From positions 3,782,001 to 3,846,000 of the forward strand of contig JAUCEF010000016.1 in NCBI GenBank assembly GCA_033558025.1: a stretch of DNA of 64,000 bases. The letters run 5' to 3'. Of the stretch, positions 33,093 through 42,974 are shown piece after piece. The stretch's first letter is position 1. Every line of letters starts with the position of its first letter. The DNA is from Phytophthora sp. 'mugwort' (lineage: Eukaryota; Oomycota; Peronosporomycetes; Peronosporales; Peronosporaceae). The translations under genes were made by a program, and so were the position numbers. The notes beneath the pieces were generated by a model. That model was given only the letters and a program-made list of their open reading frames with translations. It did not search any database and was not told the origin of the DNA.

Positions 33093-33635
33093 TCTCCGAG
33101 TGGGAATGGAGGTAACCGTCTCGGGAAAGGTCTAGCCCGTCCGCTGGGCGAAGCGACGTTAGTTGATTAGTTATCGGCTGAGTAGCTGGATGAAGATGAC
33201 CGCGAAGCCCTGTCACAACATGAGTGAGGCGACTGGAATCAGGCTCCTCATTAACGTCTGCCTTGGCCTCAGATCGACGGAACCGATGGGCCAGATGTCG
33301 ACATTGTAGAACGGGGTTCGAAACTGGAGGAGCGTGATAGTCGACTGGGCGGCAAGGACGGACGGCATATATGTGAAGCTACTATGGAGCAGCGAAAAAG
33401 GAGCGCTGAGGGGAATGAAGTGGTGTCGGTACGATCGCCCCGAGTACTGCGGAGTGAGCCGAAGGAGATGAGGGGGGGGGTTACACTACCCGTGGCGTGA
33501 AGAGAGAGATCAGTCTTGAGAAAACCTTGGATACAACAAGTTGATTATATTTATTTCAGTTTTGTTATTTAATTCTAGCTCCCTACAAGCGTCCTGCTGC
33601 CGTACACATCGAGAACCGGCCTTCCAAGGACGGCA
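33093..33635 (+). repeat. Solo LTR of the gypsy family at 42.7-47.1 kb
   Basis: This 543-bp segment aligns throughout with 46593-47122: GTCTCGGGAA, GTCCGTCCGCTGG-like, TGAGTGAGGCGACTG, CGACGGAACCGATG, GACTGGGCGGCAAGGAC, GGCATATATG and TTGATTAT are shared. No internal element sequence flanks it, so it is a solo LTR or isolated LTR fragment. Flanking duplications were not seen. Confidence 0.85.
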
Positions 33636-33816
33636 TGGGGTTGTTCGAGGGGCGAAAACACCTGGCATGTGGAAACACTGCCAACGATGAAACCCGACCG
33701 TCGTTCACACGCTCGTAAAGTAACTCCGAAACGCCGCCAGCTGTGTGTCACGTGACCGCTTCGCCAAAACGATTACGAACAGTAGGTTAAACACTTGCTT
33801 GCAATCGTCAAGAAGA

Positions 33817-34430
33817 TCATAAATATCTGCCTCTACCTGTTCGCACAAGAATTGGCGGACCTTTGAGTCTCTTGTGAACATTGGCCATCACGTGATAGAA
33901 ACAAATCCGATACTGAAAGCCGGAATCCACTCCAAAGCATTTGTTAACAGCATTCAGTTGGGCGGGTTTAGCATCTACCACCACGTAATTGATCAGAACT
34001 TCTGCTTGGTAACAACGCTATAAATCTTGCGCATCAAGTGCCTTCAGGTAAAGCACCTTCCAGCCGCAGAGATATAATATACATTGCCACCAAGTGGAAC
34101 GACCGCGCCCGATCCGAAACGCCAAACCAATGACAGGATACACCTGTTCTTGACAATACCATCCACATGAAACCCGAAAAAATAAGTGGGGTCACGAACG
34201 GTGCTCCCCAACAAACAATTTGGTTGATAGACCAACGAGAAGTGTTTCCGTCAGAGCCACTGTAACATCTGGCCAGCCTTGTTGGTTGCGTTACCATCCG
34301 AATGATAACAGCTGCGTCTTCACAACTACAGGTCCGACTCCAACTGGTCGATTTAGCCCAAAGCATCGTCATATTTGTCGTTGCCGTGCAGTTGCTTCTT
34401 GATGAAGTTGCAGAGGAACCACTGCACATG
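33817..34430 (-). pseudogene. MULE (Mutator-like) transposase fragment
   Basis: A minus-strand open stretch at 33817-34020 reads VLINYVVVDAKPAQLNAVNK, then FGVDSGFQYRICFYHVMANV, the MULE pattern with catalytic Asp, spaced Ala residues and C-F-Y-H. Upstream, two overlapping frames (34034-34429 and 34044-34235) contain FFGFHVDGIVKNR and GVSDRARSFHLVAMYIIS, matching the first catalytic Asp region. At least two frameshifts and a TAG separate the parts. Confidence 0.75.
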
Positions 34431-35144
34431 GTGCAAGGTTAAAAGCTCGGCACCGCCAGACACAATTCTGAGCCGAAGCCAGAGGGGTAATATGAAAGCT
34501 ACATCTCGTTCAACAACAACAAGGGGTAGTATGCGCTGGACGGAGGGGCGATCTCACTGCGCTTGCGTTCAAAGTTCGAATAGCAACAAGAAAATTATAA
34601 AAAATCGAAAACGCGGACACGAAAGCCGTTCGAGTCATTTGGGAAAACACAATTATGGTGTTTCAGCAGCATGTCGTGGTGGACTGGGCTTGGGAATTAC
34701 GGTCCCGCTTAACGTCTCAGTGAAGAAGCCAAGTACAAATTAAGCCAATTCGTGCGAGACACAAACTCAAGCGAACACGCATCCTTGCTACGGGTAACAG
34801 GGCCAAGAGTTGCAACTCCAGTAGTGGCGATGAAATGCCCCCAGGTGCAAGTTTCTAGAAATGCCTTCAAGTTACTTTGTCGCGCGACTTTATAAAATAA
34901 CTGATAGCGCTGGATCTAGCGTCGAAACTATCGGGCGTAAGTTAACGTGTGATTAGCTAAACGTGCATCCAAGCTGTCGCAGCGATATGAGGATCGAGCT
35001 TGCAGCCCTCTGGCCACTTCTTTGTGATTTTGTTTTCTATCCCGCCTTGGTTGAACTGGCGAGGCCACCACTGCGTCGAGAACCGTTGTTTGGTCATACA
35101 TTTTAAGTAGCCGCAGTGAGCGTCAAGAGAACCAGGAGGACGGG
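34431..35144. other. Unassigned
   Basis: Contains a basic plus-strand ORF (34375-34743) and a minus ORF (34957-35247), neither with recognised motifs. It lies at the left side of the second Harbinger element. Confidence 0.35.
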
Positions 35145-35479
35145 TTGAATCCAGAATCGTCGGAATCGCCGATCGAAGCGCGTGAAATGCAAAGGCGAAA
35201 GCCAAAGCAAAAACGATGCGTGAAAAGGAATGATAAACCTGCCGCAAGACGCCCTGCTGACGTCGTTAACGACACGTTTCGATCAGGTTTCGAATCAATT
35301 AAACGAGTGTCCGCGGTTCGCCGCGAACCTCCTCGAGTAACACGAATATGACACAGCGCTCTGATAAGATGGTATTATCCCTTGAATCAATTGGATCAGC
35401 TAATGCCAAGCAGCATGAGACCATTGAAGCGCTGCTTCGCAGCATTACGGGCCTGCATCAAGTGACAACCGAGAAATAA
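35145..35479 (+). pseudogene. Possible Harbinger ORF1 remnant
   Basis: Two short plus-strand frames: 35145-35351 is Lys/Arg-rich (MQRRKPKQKRCVKRNDK) and 35348-35479 is a coiled-coil-like 43-codon frame (SIGSANAKQHETIEALLRSI). They converge on the minus-strand Harbinger transposase, as ORF1 does in the copy at 21.8-24.4 kb. Assignment rests on position and composition only. Confidence 0.35.
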
Positions 35480-36643
35480 CGAAGCGGGCAGACCACACTA
35501 ACACCGACTAGTCCACATGGCCATTCGATCGTTATCTCGTTCATAAAAGCGATCTGCCAGCGCATTTCGGTTCGCATTTGATAAGTCGATCTGGGCTTGC
35601 GTTCTATCCCAGTTCTGGTTAAATCCCCCCACCACTTGCCGTCAGCCACGCTTATGGGCTTCGTTATCACGCCTTCCTCTGAATTGTTGTCGCCTATTTC
35701 GATAAAAAGCGTGTGGAGGATAGCAGCAGCGCTGATCGTGCGTGAATTGGCCCTGTGGGCTCGTCGATCCATTACTCCATGAAGCACTTTGAAGCATGCC
35801 TTATTTTTGCCAAAAGCACATTCGACTATGATTCGTGTCTGCGAGAGATGATAACTATAGATGCCATCCGAGCACCTAAATTAGCCACAGGGTTTATCGT
35901 CAAGCACATTCAACACTGCATCAAGATCGTTGCTTCTTCGATAGGGGTTTGCCTCCACGTTCATCGAACGCAACCACTAAAAATGGCCATGGTTTGAATA
36001 CAGTGTCTTCCAGCCAGTTGATACCTGGTGGACAGAGATCTCAGGCAAGGGCGCCAAGGAAACTTCAGACTGGTTCCACATTAACTGGTCTGAGTTACTG
36101 CCGCTGAAAACGACTAGATAGCAAAGCTTTAAGCGGTAGTCAGTGACAGCCAAGAAATCGTACGCCGGGTTCCCATCTTTGTCATAAAATCTATGCAAAC
36201 AAATAGTTTTGTTTTTGTCGTCGCTAATCGGAGCAACATTATGTTCGCGTCTTCTTACCTGGTGAACGCGAGGCCGTCCCGTCCGAATGAGTATACCATC
36301 AAAAATACACGCCACATCCAGAAAATCAGTAGCGAGCGAGCCAAACCTATCCACTAACTCATTCCATTCATCATCAGCCGTAAGTTCTGGAAAGTAAATA
36401 ACGTCGGCCATCATGGCACATAGTCGTTTTTTAAATCGTTTAGTGAATCGACCAATAACAGGTCGTGTCATGCCCAGTTGAGCTGCGCGGCACCTCCAAT
36501 CTCACTTCCAGCTTGTCCACAATCATTCCCGTAGTATGTGAGCAGCACAACAATACCCCAACCAAACGAGAACTGCAAGTGCTTTCCTGGTAGCCCGAAT
36601 TTCTTGTTGTGTAATGTCTCCATGTAAAGGCATAGAACGCCAA
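35458..36643 (-). pseudogene. PIF/Harbinger transposase, second copy
   Basis: The minus-strand N-terminal part (YGNDCGQAGSEIGGAAQL, near 36480-36535, in another frame) precedes the main frame 35977-36471 (MTRPVIGRFTKRFKKRLCAM). It contains Asp in DVACIFDGILIRTGRP, a second catalytic region YLVVFSGSNSDQLMWNQSE, and after two stops the segment RIIVECAFGKNKACFKVL with the catalytic Glu. It ends at 35458. It has the same fold and order as the copy at 23.0-24.2 kb but is clearly a different family. Confidence 0.85.
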
Positions 36644-36646
36644 ATA

Positions 36647-38115
36647 CAGTCACACCTCTATAAGTGACGCCCGATCGGTCCGAGCCAAGACGTTGTTTCA
36701 TTTAGAAATTAGTCAGATACGGAAATGTCTACATTCATATTGGTGTAAAAAAGTATCTAGTGACGTCTGCCGCCGCCGTTTCACAACTTGTGCTCTTGCT
36801 ACCTTCGTCAAGGTCTGTACCATTTCCTGTTCCCGCTTTGTATCCCCTTCACACTGGAATAGAAACGAAGAAAGCTCCATACAATAGGCGAGTGCTGTCG
36901 ATGCTGACACAGGGGGTTGGTCGTCCTCGTCATCATCAGCCTCTTCAGCAGCATTGTGGTCGGCATCGTATTTTGGTAGCTCATGAACTTCAACGCCAGA
37001 ATCAATCTCCAAGTAATGTGCCACGCTATCGTGGGCGCTAACCCCCTCAAGCATGCTCGCAATATCGTTTATCACATTTTGTTCAGCAGCCAAGGCATAC
37101 TCCCCTGCCTGTCGGAGCTCCCCCAACAACGTACGTCTACGATCCTTGCCTTCACCCAGCAGTTGCGTATGCAATCGGCCGTCACATCGCCCCAACTATC
37201 GATACTGAACTGGATTGCCTCGAGATAGTTCAGGTTCCGCTTTATGCCGCCTTCCATTGCGTCGAGGCACCAGCGGACATCGACGACGGTAGCGTGCCTT
37301 AAACGACAGGATTATGCCTACAAATTAATATCAATCAGTAACTTAGCACCCCAAGCAATAGCCAAATATGTCAGAAACCTTACCTGCATCAAGAGGCTGC
37401 ACCGACGAAGTCAGATTCGGAGGGGGGAAGTGCACTTCAACATGTGAAACCGTCTTGAGGACTTTGTGGCTCGAAGCTTAATTAATCAGCAAAAGAACCT
37501 TTCGGTTCTCCACAGCCATATTTAAGTTGAAAGATTGTAGCCACTCGAAAAAAATTGTTGCTGTTATCCGTGCCTTTTTCGTGTGGTAATACACAATAGA
37601 CTTGTCTTGAACGGGATGTGGTGGAATCAGCCTAAGATGGCCGTCTACAGACTTGTCTTGAAGCGCACGCCATGTACCACCTTGAAAGCATCGTGGATTC
37701 GCTGCTGGCCCTATGACTAACGGATCCAGTTTGCGCGTTCCAGTCGCATTGCGGCAGAAAGCAATAGTTATTCGGGCCTTGTCGCGGTTCTTGCCCTTAC
37801 GACTCATCGTTGCAAGAATTTGATTGGTAGCAAGTCGGTAAAACAAAGCGGTTTCATCAAAATTGTAGATGTCTTCCGGCCGATATTGACAGTAATGTCT
37901 TGGAGCGAGTAGCGAGCCGATCGAACTACAACCGCAGATGCACTGTCAGCTTCGCTGCGCAGACGTTTTGAGATATTCCATTGCGCTTCTTGAATTTTAA
38001 AAGCCAGCCGTTGCATGCGTAGGTGTGACTGTAGCGCAGACGAGCAACGTCGAGTCTTTCTATATGCTGTGTTCGACTTCTGCGCTTTCAGCTTCACGTC
38101 GAATTCTGGTCGCAC
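36647..38115 (-). mobile_element. Pogo/Tigger-type transposon (left end defined)
   Basis: The left end reads TA then CAGTCACACCTCTATAAGTG (36647 on), the typical pogo/Tigger terminus, immediately next to the N-terminal coding end of the Harbinger copy. The transposase inside is on the minus strand. The right terminus could not be found near 38115-38260, so the right limit is only the end of recognisable coding sequence. Confidence 0.65.
36713..38115 (-). pseudogene. Pogo/Tigger transposase (DDE_1 type)
   Basis: From right to left: an N-terminal frame (37804-38115, RLAFKIQEAQWNISKRLR), then a frameshift, then the DDE core frame (37478-37846) with RLATNQILATMSRKGKNRDK, IAFCRNATGTRKLDPLVIG, FFEWLQSFNLNM and KVLLLIN. 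The first Asp box is split by the frameshift near 37840. The C-terminal region follows: LEAIQFSIDSWGDVTADCIR (near 37165-37230) and the acidic tail AEEADDDEDDQPP ending with RRRQTSLDTFL at 36745 region. Several breaks make it non-functional. Confidence 0.85.
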
Positions 38116-38419
38116 AGTAATCTATTCTTTGGGTGGCGCACGAAGTGATCTTCAGTTTAGCGTGCTCAATGTGGCTGCTACTATTAGGAACAGCATAAAG
38201 ACAGATATAATTTATGCTTCGGCGGGTCATCTGATCCCAAGCTCATTCAGCCCAGCTTCGAGCTGAATGAGGGAATTTGGAAGCGTCTTCTATCCAATAT
38301 ACGTATACGCCTAGTGCTGCATAGCGTCCCGCTTTCGGGGAGATCCGAAGGAGCTCAGACAGCACCAGACGCGTAATTATGCGAGCTCAAGGCTTTGTTA
38401 TCAGGCAACCTCCAGCATA
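38116..38419. other. No recognisable gene
   Basis: No gene seen. It includes an imperfect palindrome near 38233-38270 (AGCTCATTCAGCCCAGCTTC region). Confidence 0.4.
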
Positions 38420-38654
38420 TGCACGTACCCAAATTCGATACCCTGGAAGATAGTGCAAAACGGACTCTGCTTTAAAAGATTGAAAATCAGCATATCCATA
38501 TAATTTTCGATATGCTGATACGCATATCGATATCATTTTCAATCTTTTGAAGCAGAGTCCGTTTTGCGTATCAGCATATCGATATCATTTTCAATCTTTT
38601 GAAGCTGAGTCCGTTTTGCACTATCTTCCAGGGTAGCCAATTTGGGCACGTGCA
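38420..38654. mobile_element. Foldback MITE with TA target duplication
   Basis: Left end TGCACGTACCCAAATTCGAT and right end (inverted) TGCACGTGCCCAAATTGGCT are flanked by TA at 38418-38419 and 38655-38656. Inside, long inverted arms contain GATAGTGCAAAACGGACTC and AAAAGATTGAAAAT. One arm segment (GATATCATTTTCAATCTTTT) is present twice in tandem on the right. The 235 bp have no coding capacity. Confidence 0.85.
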
Positions 38655-38661
38655 TAGTGGG

Positions 38662-39235
38662 TCATGGTTTCGGTGCAGCGACAATTTTTCTTGTGTTGCC
38701 CGTGATATGTGTCCTGACTGTGAGAGGCATAGCAGTGTCATTTTGTGACAACAGTCGGTTGGACCGGTAGACTGGAGGCACGTCGAAAAGTTTCGCTCTC
38801 TTGGGTGGTGGGCTCACGAACTTTAGGGCGGACACGTTGACTGGGCCTTCATTTGCCGAGCTTGACTCCGAGCGCAACCCTCCGTATTGGGTGTAATAAG
38901 AGGGGAGTCCGAATGAAGATGGCGGCTTGATTACGCTCGCTATATGAGCCACACACACCCTCGGAAATGGTGTCTCAAGCGCTTGTGCGCTCTCATCTTG
39001 AACCAGTACGATATGCGACATTGTTCTCATGGGGGCAGCTGCAGGGATGCGTGGGGAAGGAGCCACATACTCCACGGGGAAGTGCACACTGGATCAAAAA
39101 GGAAACAACCCTCTTGTGGCATTTTGCCGGATTACTTTTCGCAGGTTAGACAGCAAAAAGTAGGCCGTCCGGCTTGTGGTGTCTTGGCCATGGAGACGAC
39201 TATCTGCCGAAAACATTTCCCGCTCCTCGGATAAG
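38662..39235 (-). pseudogene. Unknown conserved-looking ORF with nuclear-signal-like motif
   Basis: A minus-strand frame open for about 190 codons except for one TGA near 39089. The N-terminal part (from an ATG near 39217) reads HGQDTTSRTAYFLLSNLRKV; the C-terminal part includes VSPPPKRAKLFDVPP, a basic cluster like a nuclear localisation signal. No family was recognised. The length and single stop suggest a recently broken gene or transposon gene rather than chance. It lies directly next to the foldback MITE. Confidence 0.35.
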
Positions 39236-39294
39236 GCGTCTGCTAAAAAAACAGAAGCTTTTCTTCATTTGTGCGTCGCCCTAAGCGCTTATAG

Positions 39295-39473
39295 CGCCAC
39301 AGCCGTTGTTGTGCATTAGAACCAAGCAAATTGGAAGATTTTTTTTCAATATTTTGTTTCGTATGGAAGATGTATTATGTACTCCGGTATATGCATCGCT
39401 TCGTGAATTTAACTATATAACTAACCACAGTCCTTAAATTATTTATCGTCGTCAAAAACAAAAGGACCTGCGA
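39295..39473 (-). repeat. Copy of the hAT-end repeat
   Basis: Similar to 31697-31845: CCACAGCCGTTG, ATTAGAACCAA, ACCACAGTCCTT, ATCGTCGTCAAAA and AAAAGGACCTGC versus the other copy. It has the same orientation relative to the plus strand in both places. Confidence 0.65.
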
Positions 39474-39679
39474 AGTAATGCATAGCCGTACAGATATAAA
39501 ATCAAGTGAACAATGCAAATGGCAAACACGTCGGGTTCATAAGCCAGGCTACGGGACATACAGTGCAAACACAGAAATCGGAGTATGGCTTTCGGGGAAT
39601 GCCGATTCCACGAACGAAGCACCCGAAAAATGTGAGCACCACCACACCGCAGCTTGCTCCATAAGACTTTCAAGACTTC

Positions 39680-40370
39680 GTTTCTCCATTAAATGTCATG
39701 AGGCCGCGGGAGGCATTTGCCTCTTACACCGAAGGTCTATCGGACCAGTCACGGCTATTGGTGTTCCGCCAGAAATCAAGGGTCGATAAGCTGTACGATG
39801 GTGGGGAAATTCGAGCATTAAGCCGTTCCGCACGCTGGGAGTACGGCTCCACAATTATTTCCTATGCTGTACTGCTGATGAACTGTGAGGACGCCTGCAT
39901 TCTACGCGGCGTGGGAGCAGTGAGTCGGTGGAAGTGTGGGGAGATCGTGTCTCTGGTCTCTGCGGCGTTTTGGATTAACCGGATCGTAGCATGAGATATC
40001 AGCTTTTCCGCCGCGGTCTGAGGATCAAGTGGTTGTTGGCTACGCTCATGACATCCGAAAGGCGTGTGAATGGTTGATGCCCAAAGGACATACGTCTCTC
40101 TATTGAAAAGGACAACGAGTTTGTTGACGAAGCTCCGCAAAAGCCCAAGCTGACCCAGCGCAGTCGGCGATTGACGAACTGACGACGAAGATAAGATCCC
40201 TAATACAGCAGCAGCAACAGCTGCGGTGGCAAGTGGCTTCCCAGTGGCGGTCGCCGCTCGATCTTGCTCCGACGGTTGCTGTTCTGCCGATACAGCCGTG
40301 CGATAAGGGCTAGAAAACGGACGACCGTTCAGAGGCATCCGTACCGCTATAGACGATCGGACGCATGACG
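39680..40370 (+). pseudogene. Unassigned ORF region left of the pogo insertion
   Basis: A 105-codon plus-strand frame (to 39994), with MRPREAFASYTEGLSDQSRL near 39698, and a minus-strand frame (39862-40413) overlap here. Neither shows a known motif. The region ends exactly at the pogo element, so it may be part of the same interrupted gypsy-type element that resumes at 42678. Confidence 0.3.
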
Positions 40371-40916
40371 ATACACCGTTCACCCTAATTAGTCGTGTGA
40401 CTTGAATAGTCATGCATCTACTTTATTGAAAATCTATAGTACTTATACCTTAATTAGTCGTGCACCAAAATTAAGTGTGCACCACAATTAGGCATGCTTG
40501 GCAAGGCTGACTGTCAACCGCCATCGACTCCCCAGCAACATTGCTCTAAGCACAAGAAGTTCATTTTCCAAATAGAAATGGCGGACGAAGCAGTACGAAA
40601 CCTCAAGTAGTTACTCTCTGCGATCGAGTTCGATGCACCGACAGGATGGAGCTGGACCAAGTTCTTCGTGGCTCGAAAGGGCTCTACGGGATTGACTTTT
40701 TTTCCAGCGCTGTAACGTTCCTCTGACAGGCGAGTAAACCTGTACAAGGCTCGTGACAGGTGGAAGAAACGCACCGAAACAGCGGCCAGCCTCGAAGACC
40801 CACGGCAGCTCAAGTACACAACCAGTCGGCAGAGAAATCGACACCAGATCGTCGTAAAGACGCTTGGAGGGCGCGGAAAGAGGCTTGGTGAGCACTGAGA
40901 TTGGCTCTATCTACTG

Positions 40917-42157
40917 TTGCTGGCAGAGCTCCAGCGACTTCGTGGTGCAGGTGTCAAGCTTTCCAACCAACTCGTGGCTGAAATGGGCGTCGTCTTTATT
41001 GAAGACAGCGAGCATCCGCGCTTCAACGCCCGCTACACCGTTAAGAACAAGCCGTTCACAAGCTTGCTGACCCTTCGTCGGGTTCAGACTTTCTCGAGCG
41101 CTACAATATCGTCTACCGGCGCCACAAAGGCAAGAAGCAGGTTAGCGCAGAGAATCAATGCAGATTGACAAGGAAGTGGCTAAGCATTTGGGTCAACTGA
41201 AGCGCCAATTTGAGGACGGCGCTCTGAATCCAGACCAACAGTACAACATGGACGAGAGCCACTTTGTCATCGACCTCGACGATGGTAAGACACTTGACTT
41301 TGCGCGGCTCAGAGGTGAAATATCGTAGCATTGTTTCAGGTACGCTATGTGAGTGACTATATGCTAATTGTATGATACTGACTTTATTATTTTACTGCTA
41401 TGGAACAGGATGTGAGGGCATCACCATGTGTGTCCAGCTGAAGGGAGGAACTGACGCGCGCATCCTTTGTCCGATGCTTATCTTCAAGAACAAGAACTCC
41501 TGCTATCCCATACAGACTCTCCCAGATAATACCCCTGGTGTATGCTACAGGTCTTCACCCAGCGCATTCATCAATGGACGGCTCCTGTGTGAGTGGCTTC
41601 GCGAACCGCGATACTGGGGATCTGTTGGTCCGTTTGCAAGTTCGCGGGTGCTCTGGATGGGCAATGCCAGTGGACACTGTGGCGATGACGTCGAAGAAAC
41701 GGCTCGTGAGCTACGAACCAAGGTGAAGCTTTTCCCTCTCAATGCCACGGACAAAGTACAGCCTGCAGATCGCTTTCCGATCCAACGCATTAAGGAGCAC
41801 TGGCGTCGGCTAGCAGAGCGGCGCAACACGGAAGCCATTCGGAATGGTGACTGGAGACAGGAACGGCTTCGTCCGGTAAACTGCAAACCCTGGCAAAACG
41901 TTCTTCGTTGAGGATGGCAGCTGAGTGCATCAGGCTCGTCAACCTGGAGAAGGACACGAACGGCGACAACTGGGCCAAGAAGGCTATGATGCAGTGCGGC
42001 CTGGACGTTCCTCGCGACGGAGTGTGGACGGCCGCGCAGCTCAGTCGGGAGTTGAAGGAGGTGATTGCTACGTACCCGGACTCTTTTGAGAGGGATACCA
42101 GGAAGGCGCGACATCGGTGGTCATCTAGGCGTCGTCTTGTTTTCTTTCATTTTGCAT
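40917..42157 (+). pseudogene. Pogo-type transposase
   Basis: Fragments in order: MLAELQRLRGAGVKLSNQLV (40917 on); the first catalytic Asp in QYNMDESHFVIDLDDGKT (near 41251); then after a stop GCEGITMCVQLKGGTDARIL; the second catalytic position in LWMGNASGH, where Gly stands in place of the expected Asp; and the third in NATDKVQPAD (near 41741-41770). The C-terminal helices follow to 42157. The loss of the second Asp means the protein would be catalytically dead even with its frames restored. Confidence 0.85.
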
Positions 42158-42254
42158 AATATTTTCTTCCGTAAAAAATGGACTTACATGGCGGTTAAGA
42201 TCTCCCGATTGGGACCTCTCTGTGTTATCACTGCGGGCAGACTTGAACCCGCGA

Positions 42255-42376
42255 TATTATTAGTAGTGACATTTATTTACTTCTTTATAAAAATTATGAT
42301 TTTTTTAACATTATTAAAAGGATATTTTTTGCTTATAATCTATATAAAATTATACAGGATATATTAAAAATACATG
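42255..42376. other. AT-rich block, probably mitochondrial in origin
   Basis: About 120 bp that is strongly AT-rich (TTTTTTAACATTATTAAAAG, TTATAATCTATATAAAATTA), unlike the flanking transposon, and directly joined to the rRNA fragment. It looks like mitochondrial rRNA-variable or intergenic sequence from the same insertion. Confidence 0.6.
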
Positions 42377-42378
42377 TG

Positions 42379-42464
42379 CGGGGATAACAGGCTAATGACT
42401 CCTAAGAGCTCCTATCGACAGAGTCGTTTGGCACCTCGATGTCGACTCATCACATCCTGGAGCT
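42379..42464 (+). rRNA. rnl: Mitochondrial large-subunit rRNA fragment (NUMT)
   Basis: GGGGATAACAGGCTAATGAC, CCTATCGACAG and TTTGGCACCTCGATGTCG followed by CTCATCACATCCTGG are the highly conserved domain V peptidyl-transferase-ring segment of bacterial-type 23S rRNA. A cytoplasmic 28S gene would differ; the adjacent AT-rich sequence points to the mitochondrion. Only about 90 bases of the gene are present, so it is not functional. It lies inside a pogo transposon, between the transposase and the right TIR. Confidence 0.9.
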
Positions 42465-42974
42465 AGCGCATGGCGCAATGCGGATAAACCACTCCACCAA
42501 TGCCATCGTTTGTCTTTGATGTGCAAAAACTGTCATACTCTATCGGTCTTTCCCGAATAAACCAAATATAGTCGTGCACCGTAATTGCTCGTGCCCCAAA
42601 AATCATCATGCCCAATAATGACCGTCCGAAAACTACACGGTAAATAGTCATGACGACTAATTAGGGTGAACGGTGTATCCGTGTGTACGGCCGGTGTGAC
42701 CGAAAGGGTCGCAACCGTGCTAATCTGACCAAACGGGTTGCAGCCATGCTAATTGCCACGACAGCGAATGACCTGTCATCGGTGCGGATAGTTGGGGCGC
42801 TGCTGAGCGTAAGGAACTATACCGAGGAAACGGTGTAGACGGCAATCAAGGAGATCGTTTCTGGCGGGGCTGCTATTTCTGTGAAGACCGCGGGCTCTCC
42901 GCAAGAATAGAGAAAGGTTACTGGAGGATCTATGGGCGAGCCGGTGTGCCCTACCACATAGCAATGAACGTAGC

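Larger units (their letters stand above)
40374..42675 (+). mobile_element. Pogo-superfamily transposon with captured mitochondrial rRNA
   Basis: 2302 bp with perfect outer inverted repeats (CACCGTTCACCCTAATTAGT on the left; ACTAATTAGGGTGAACGGTG on the right), flanked by TA at 40372-40373 and 42676-42677. Subterminal copies of TTAGTCGTGCACC/GTGCACC-like units occur at 40448-40495 and near 42570-42600. Inside are a broken DDE transposase and, between it and the right end, an AT-rich block with a mitochondrial large-subunit rRNA fragment. Confidence 0.93.

Noticed and set aside
42195..42250. tRNA-like T-arm (minus strand GGGTTCAAGTC) next to the rRNA fragment
   Set aside because: I could not fold a proper T stem, anticodon arm or acceptor stem, so no tRNA is called.
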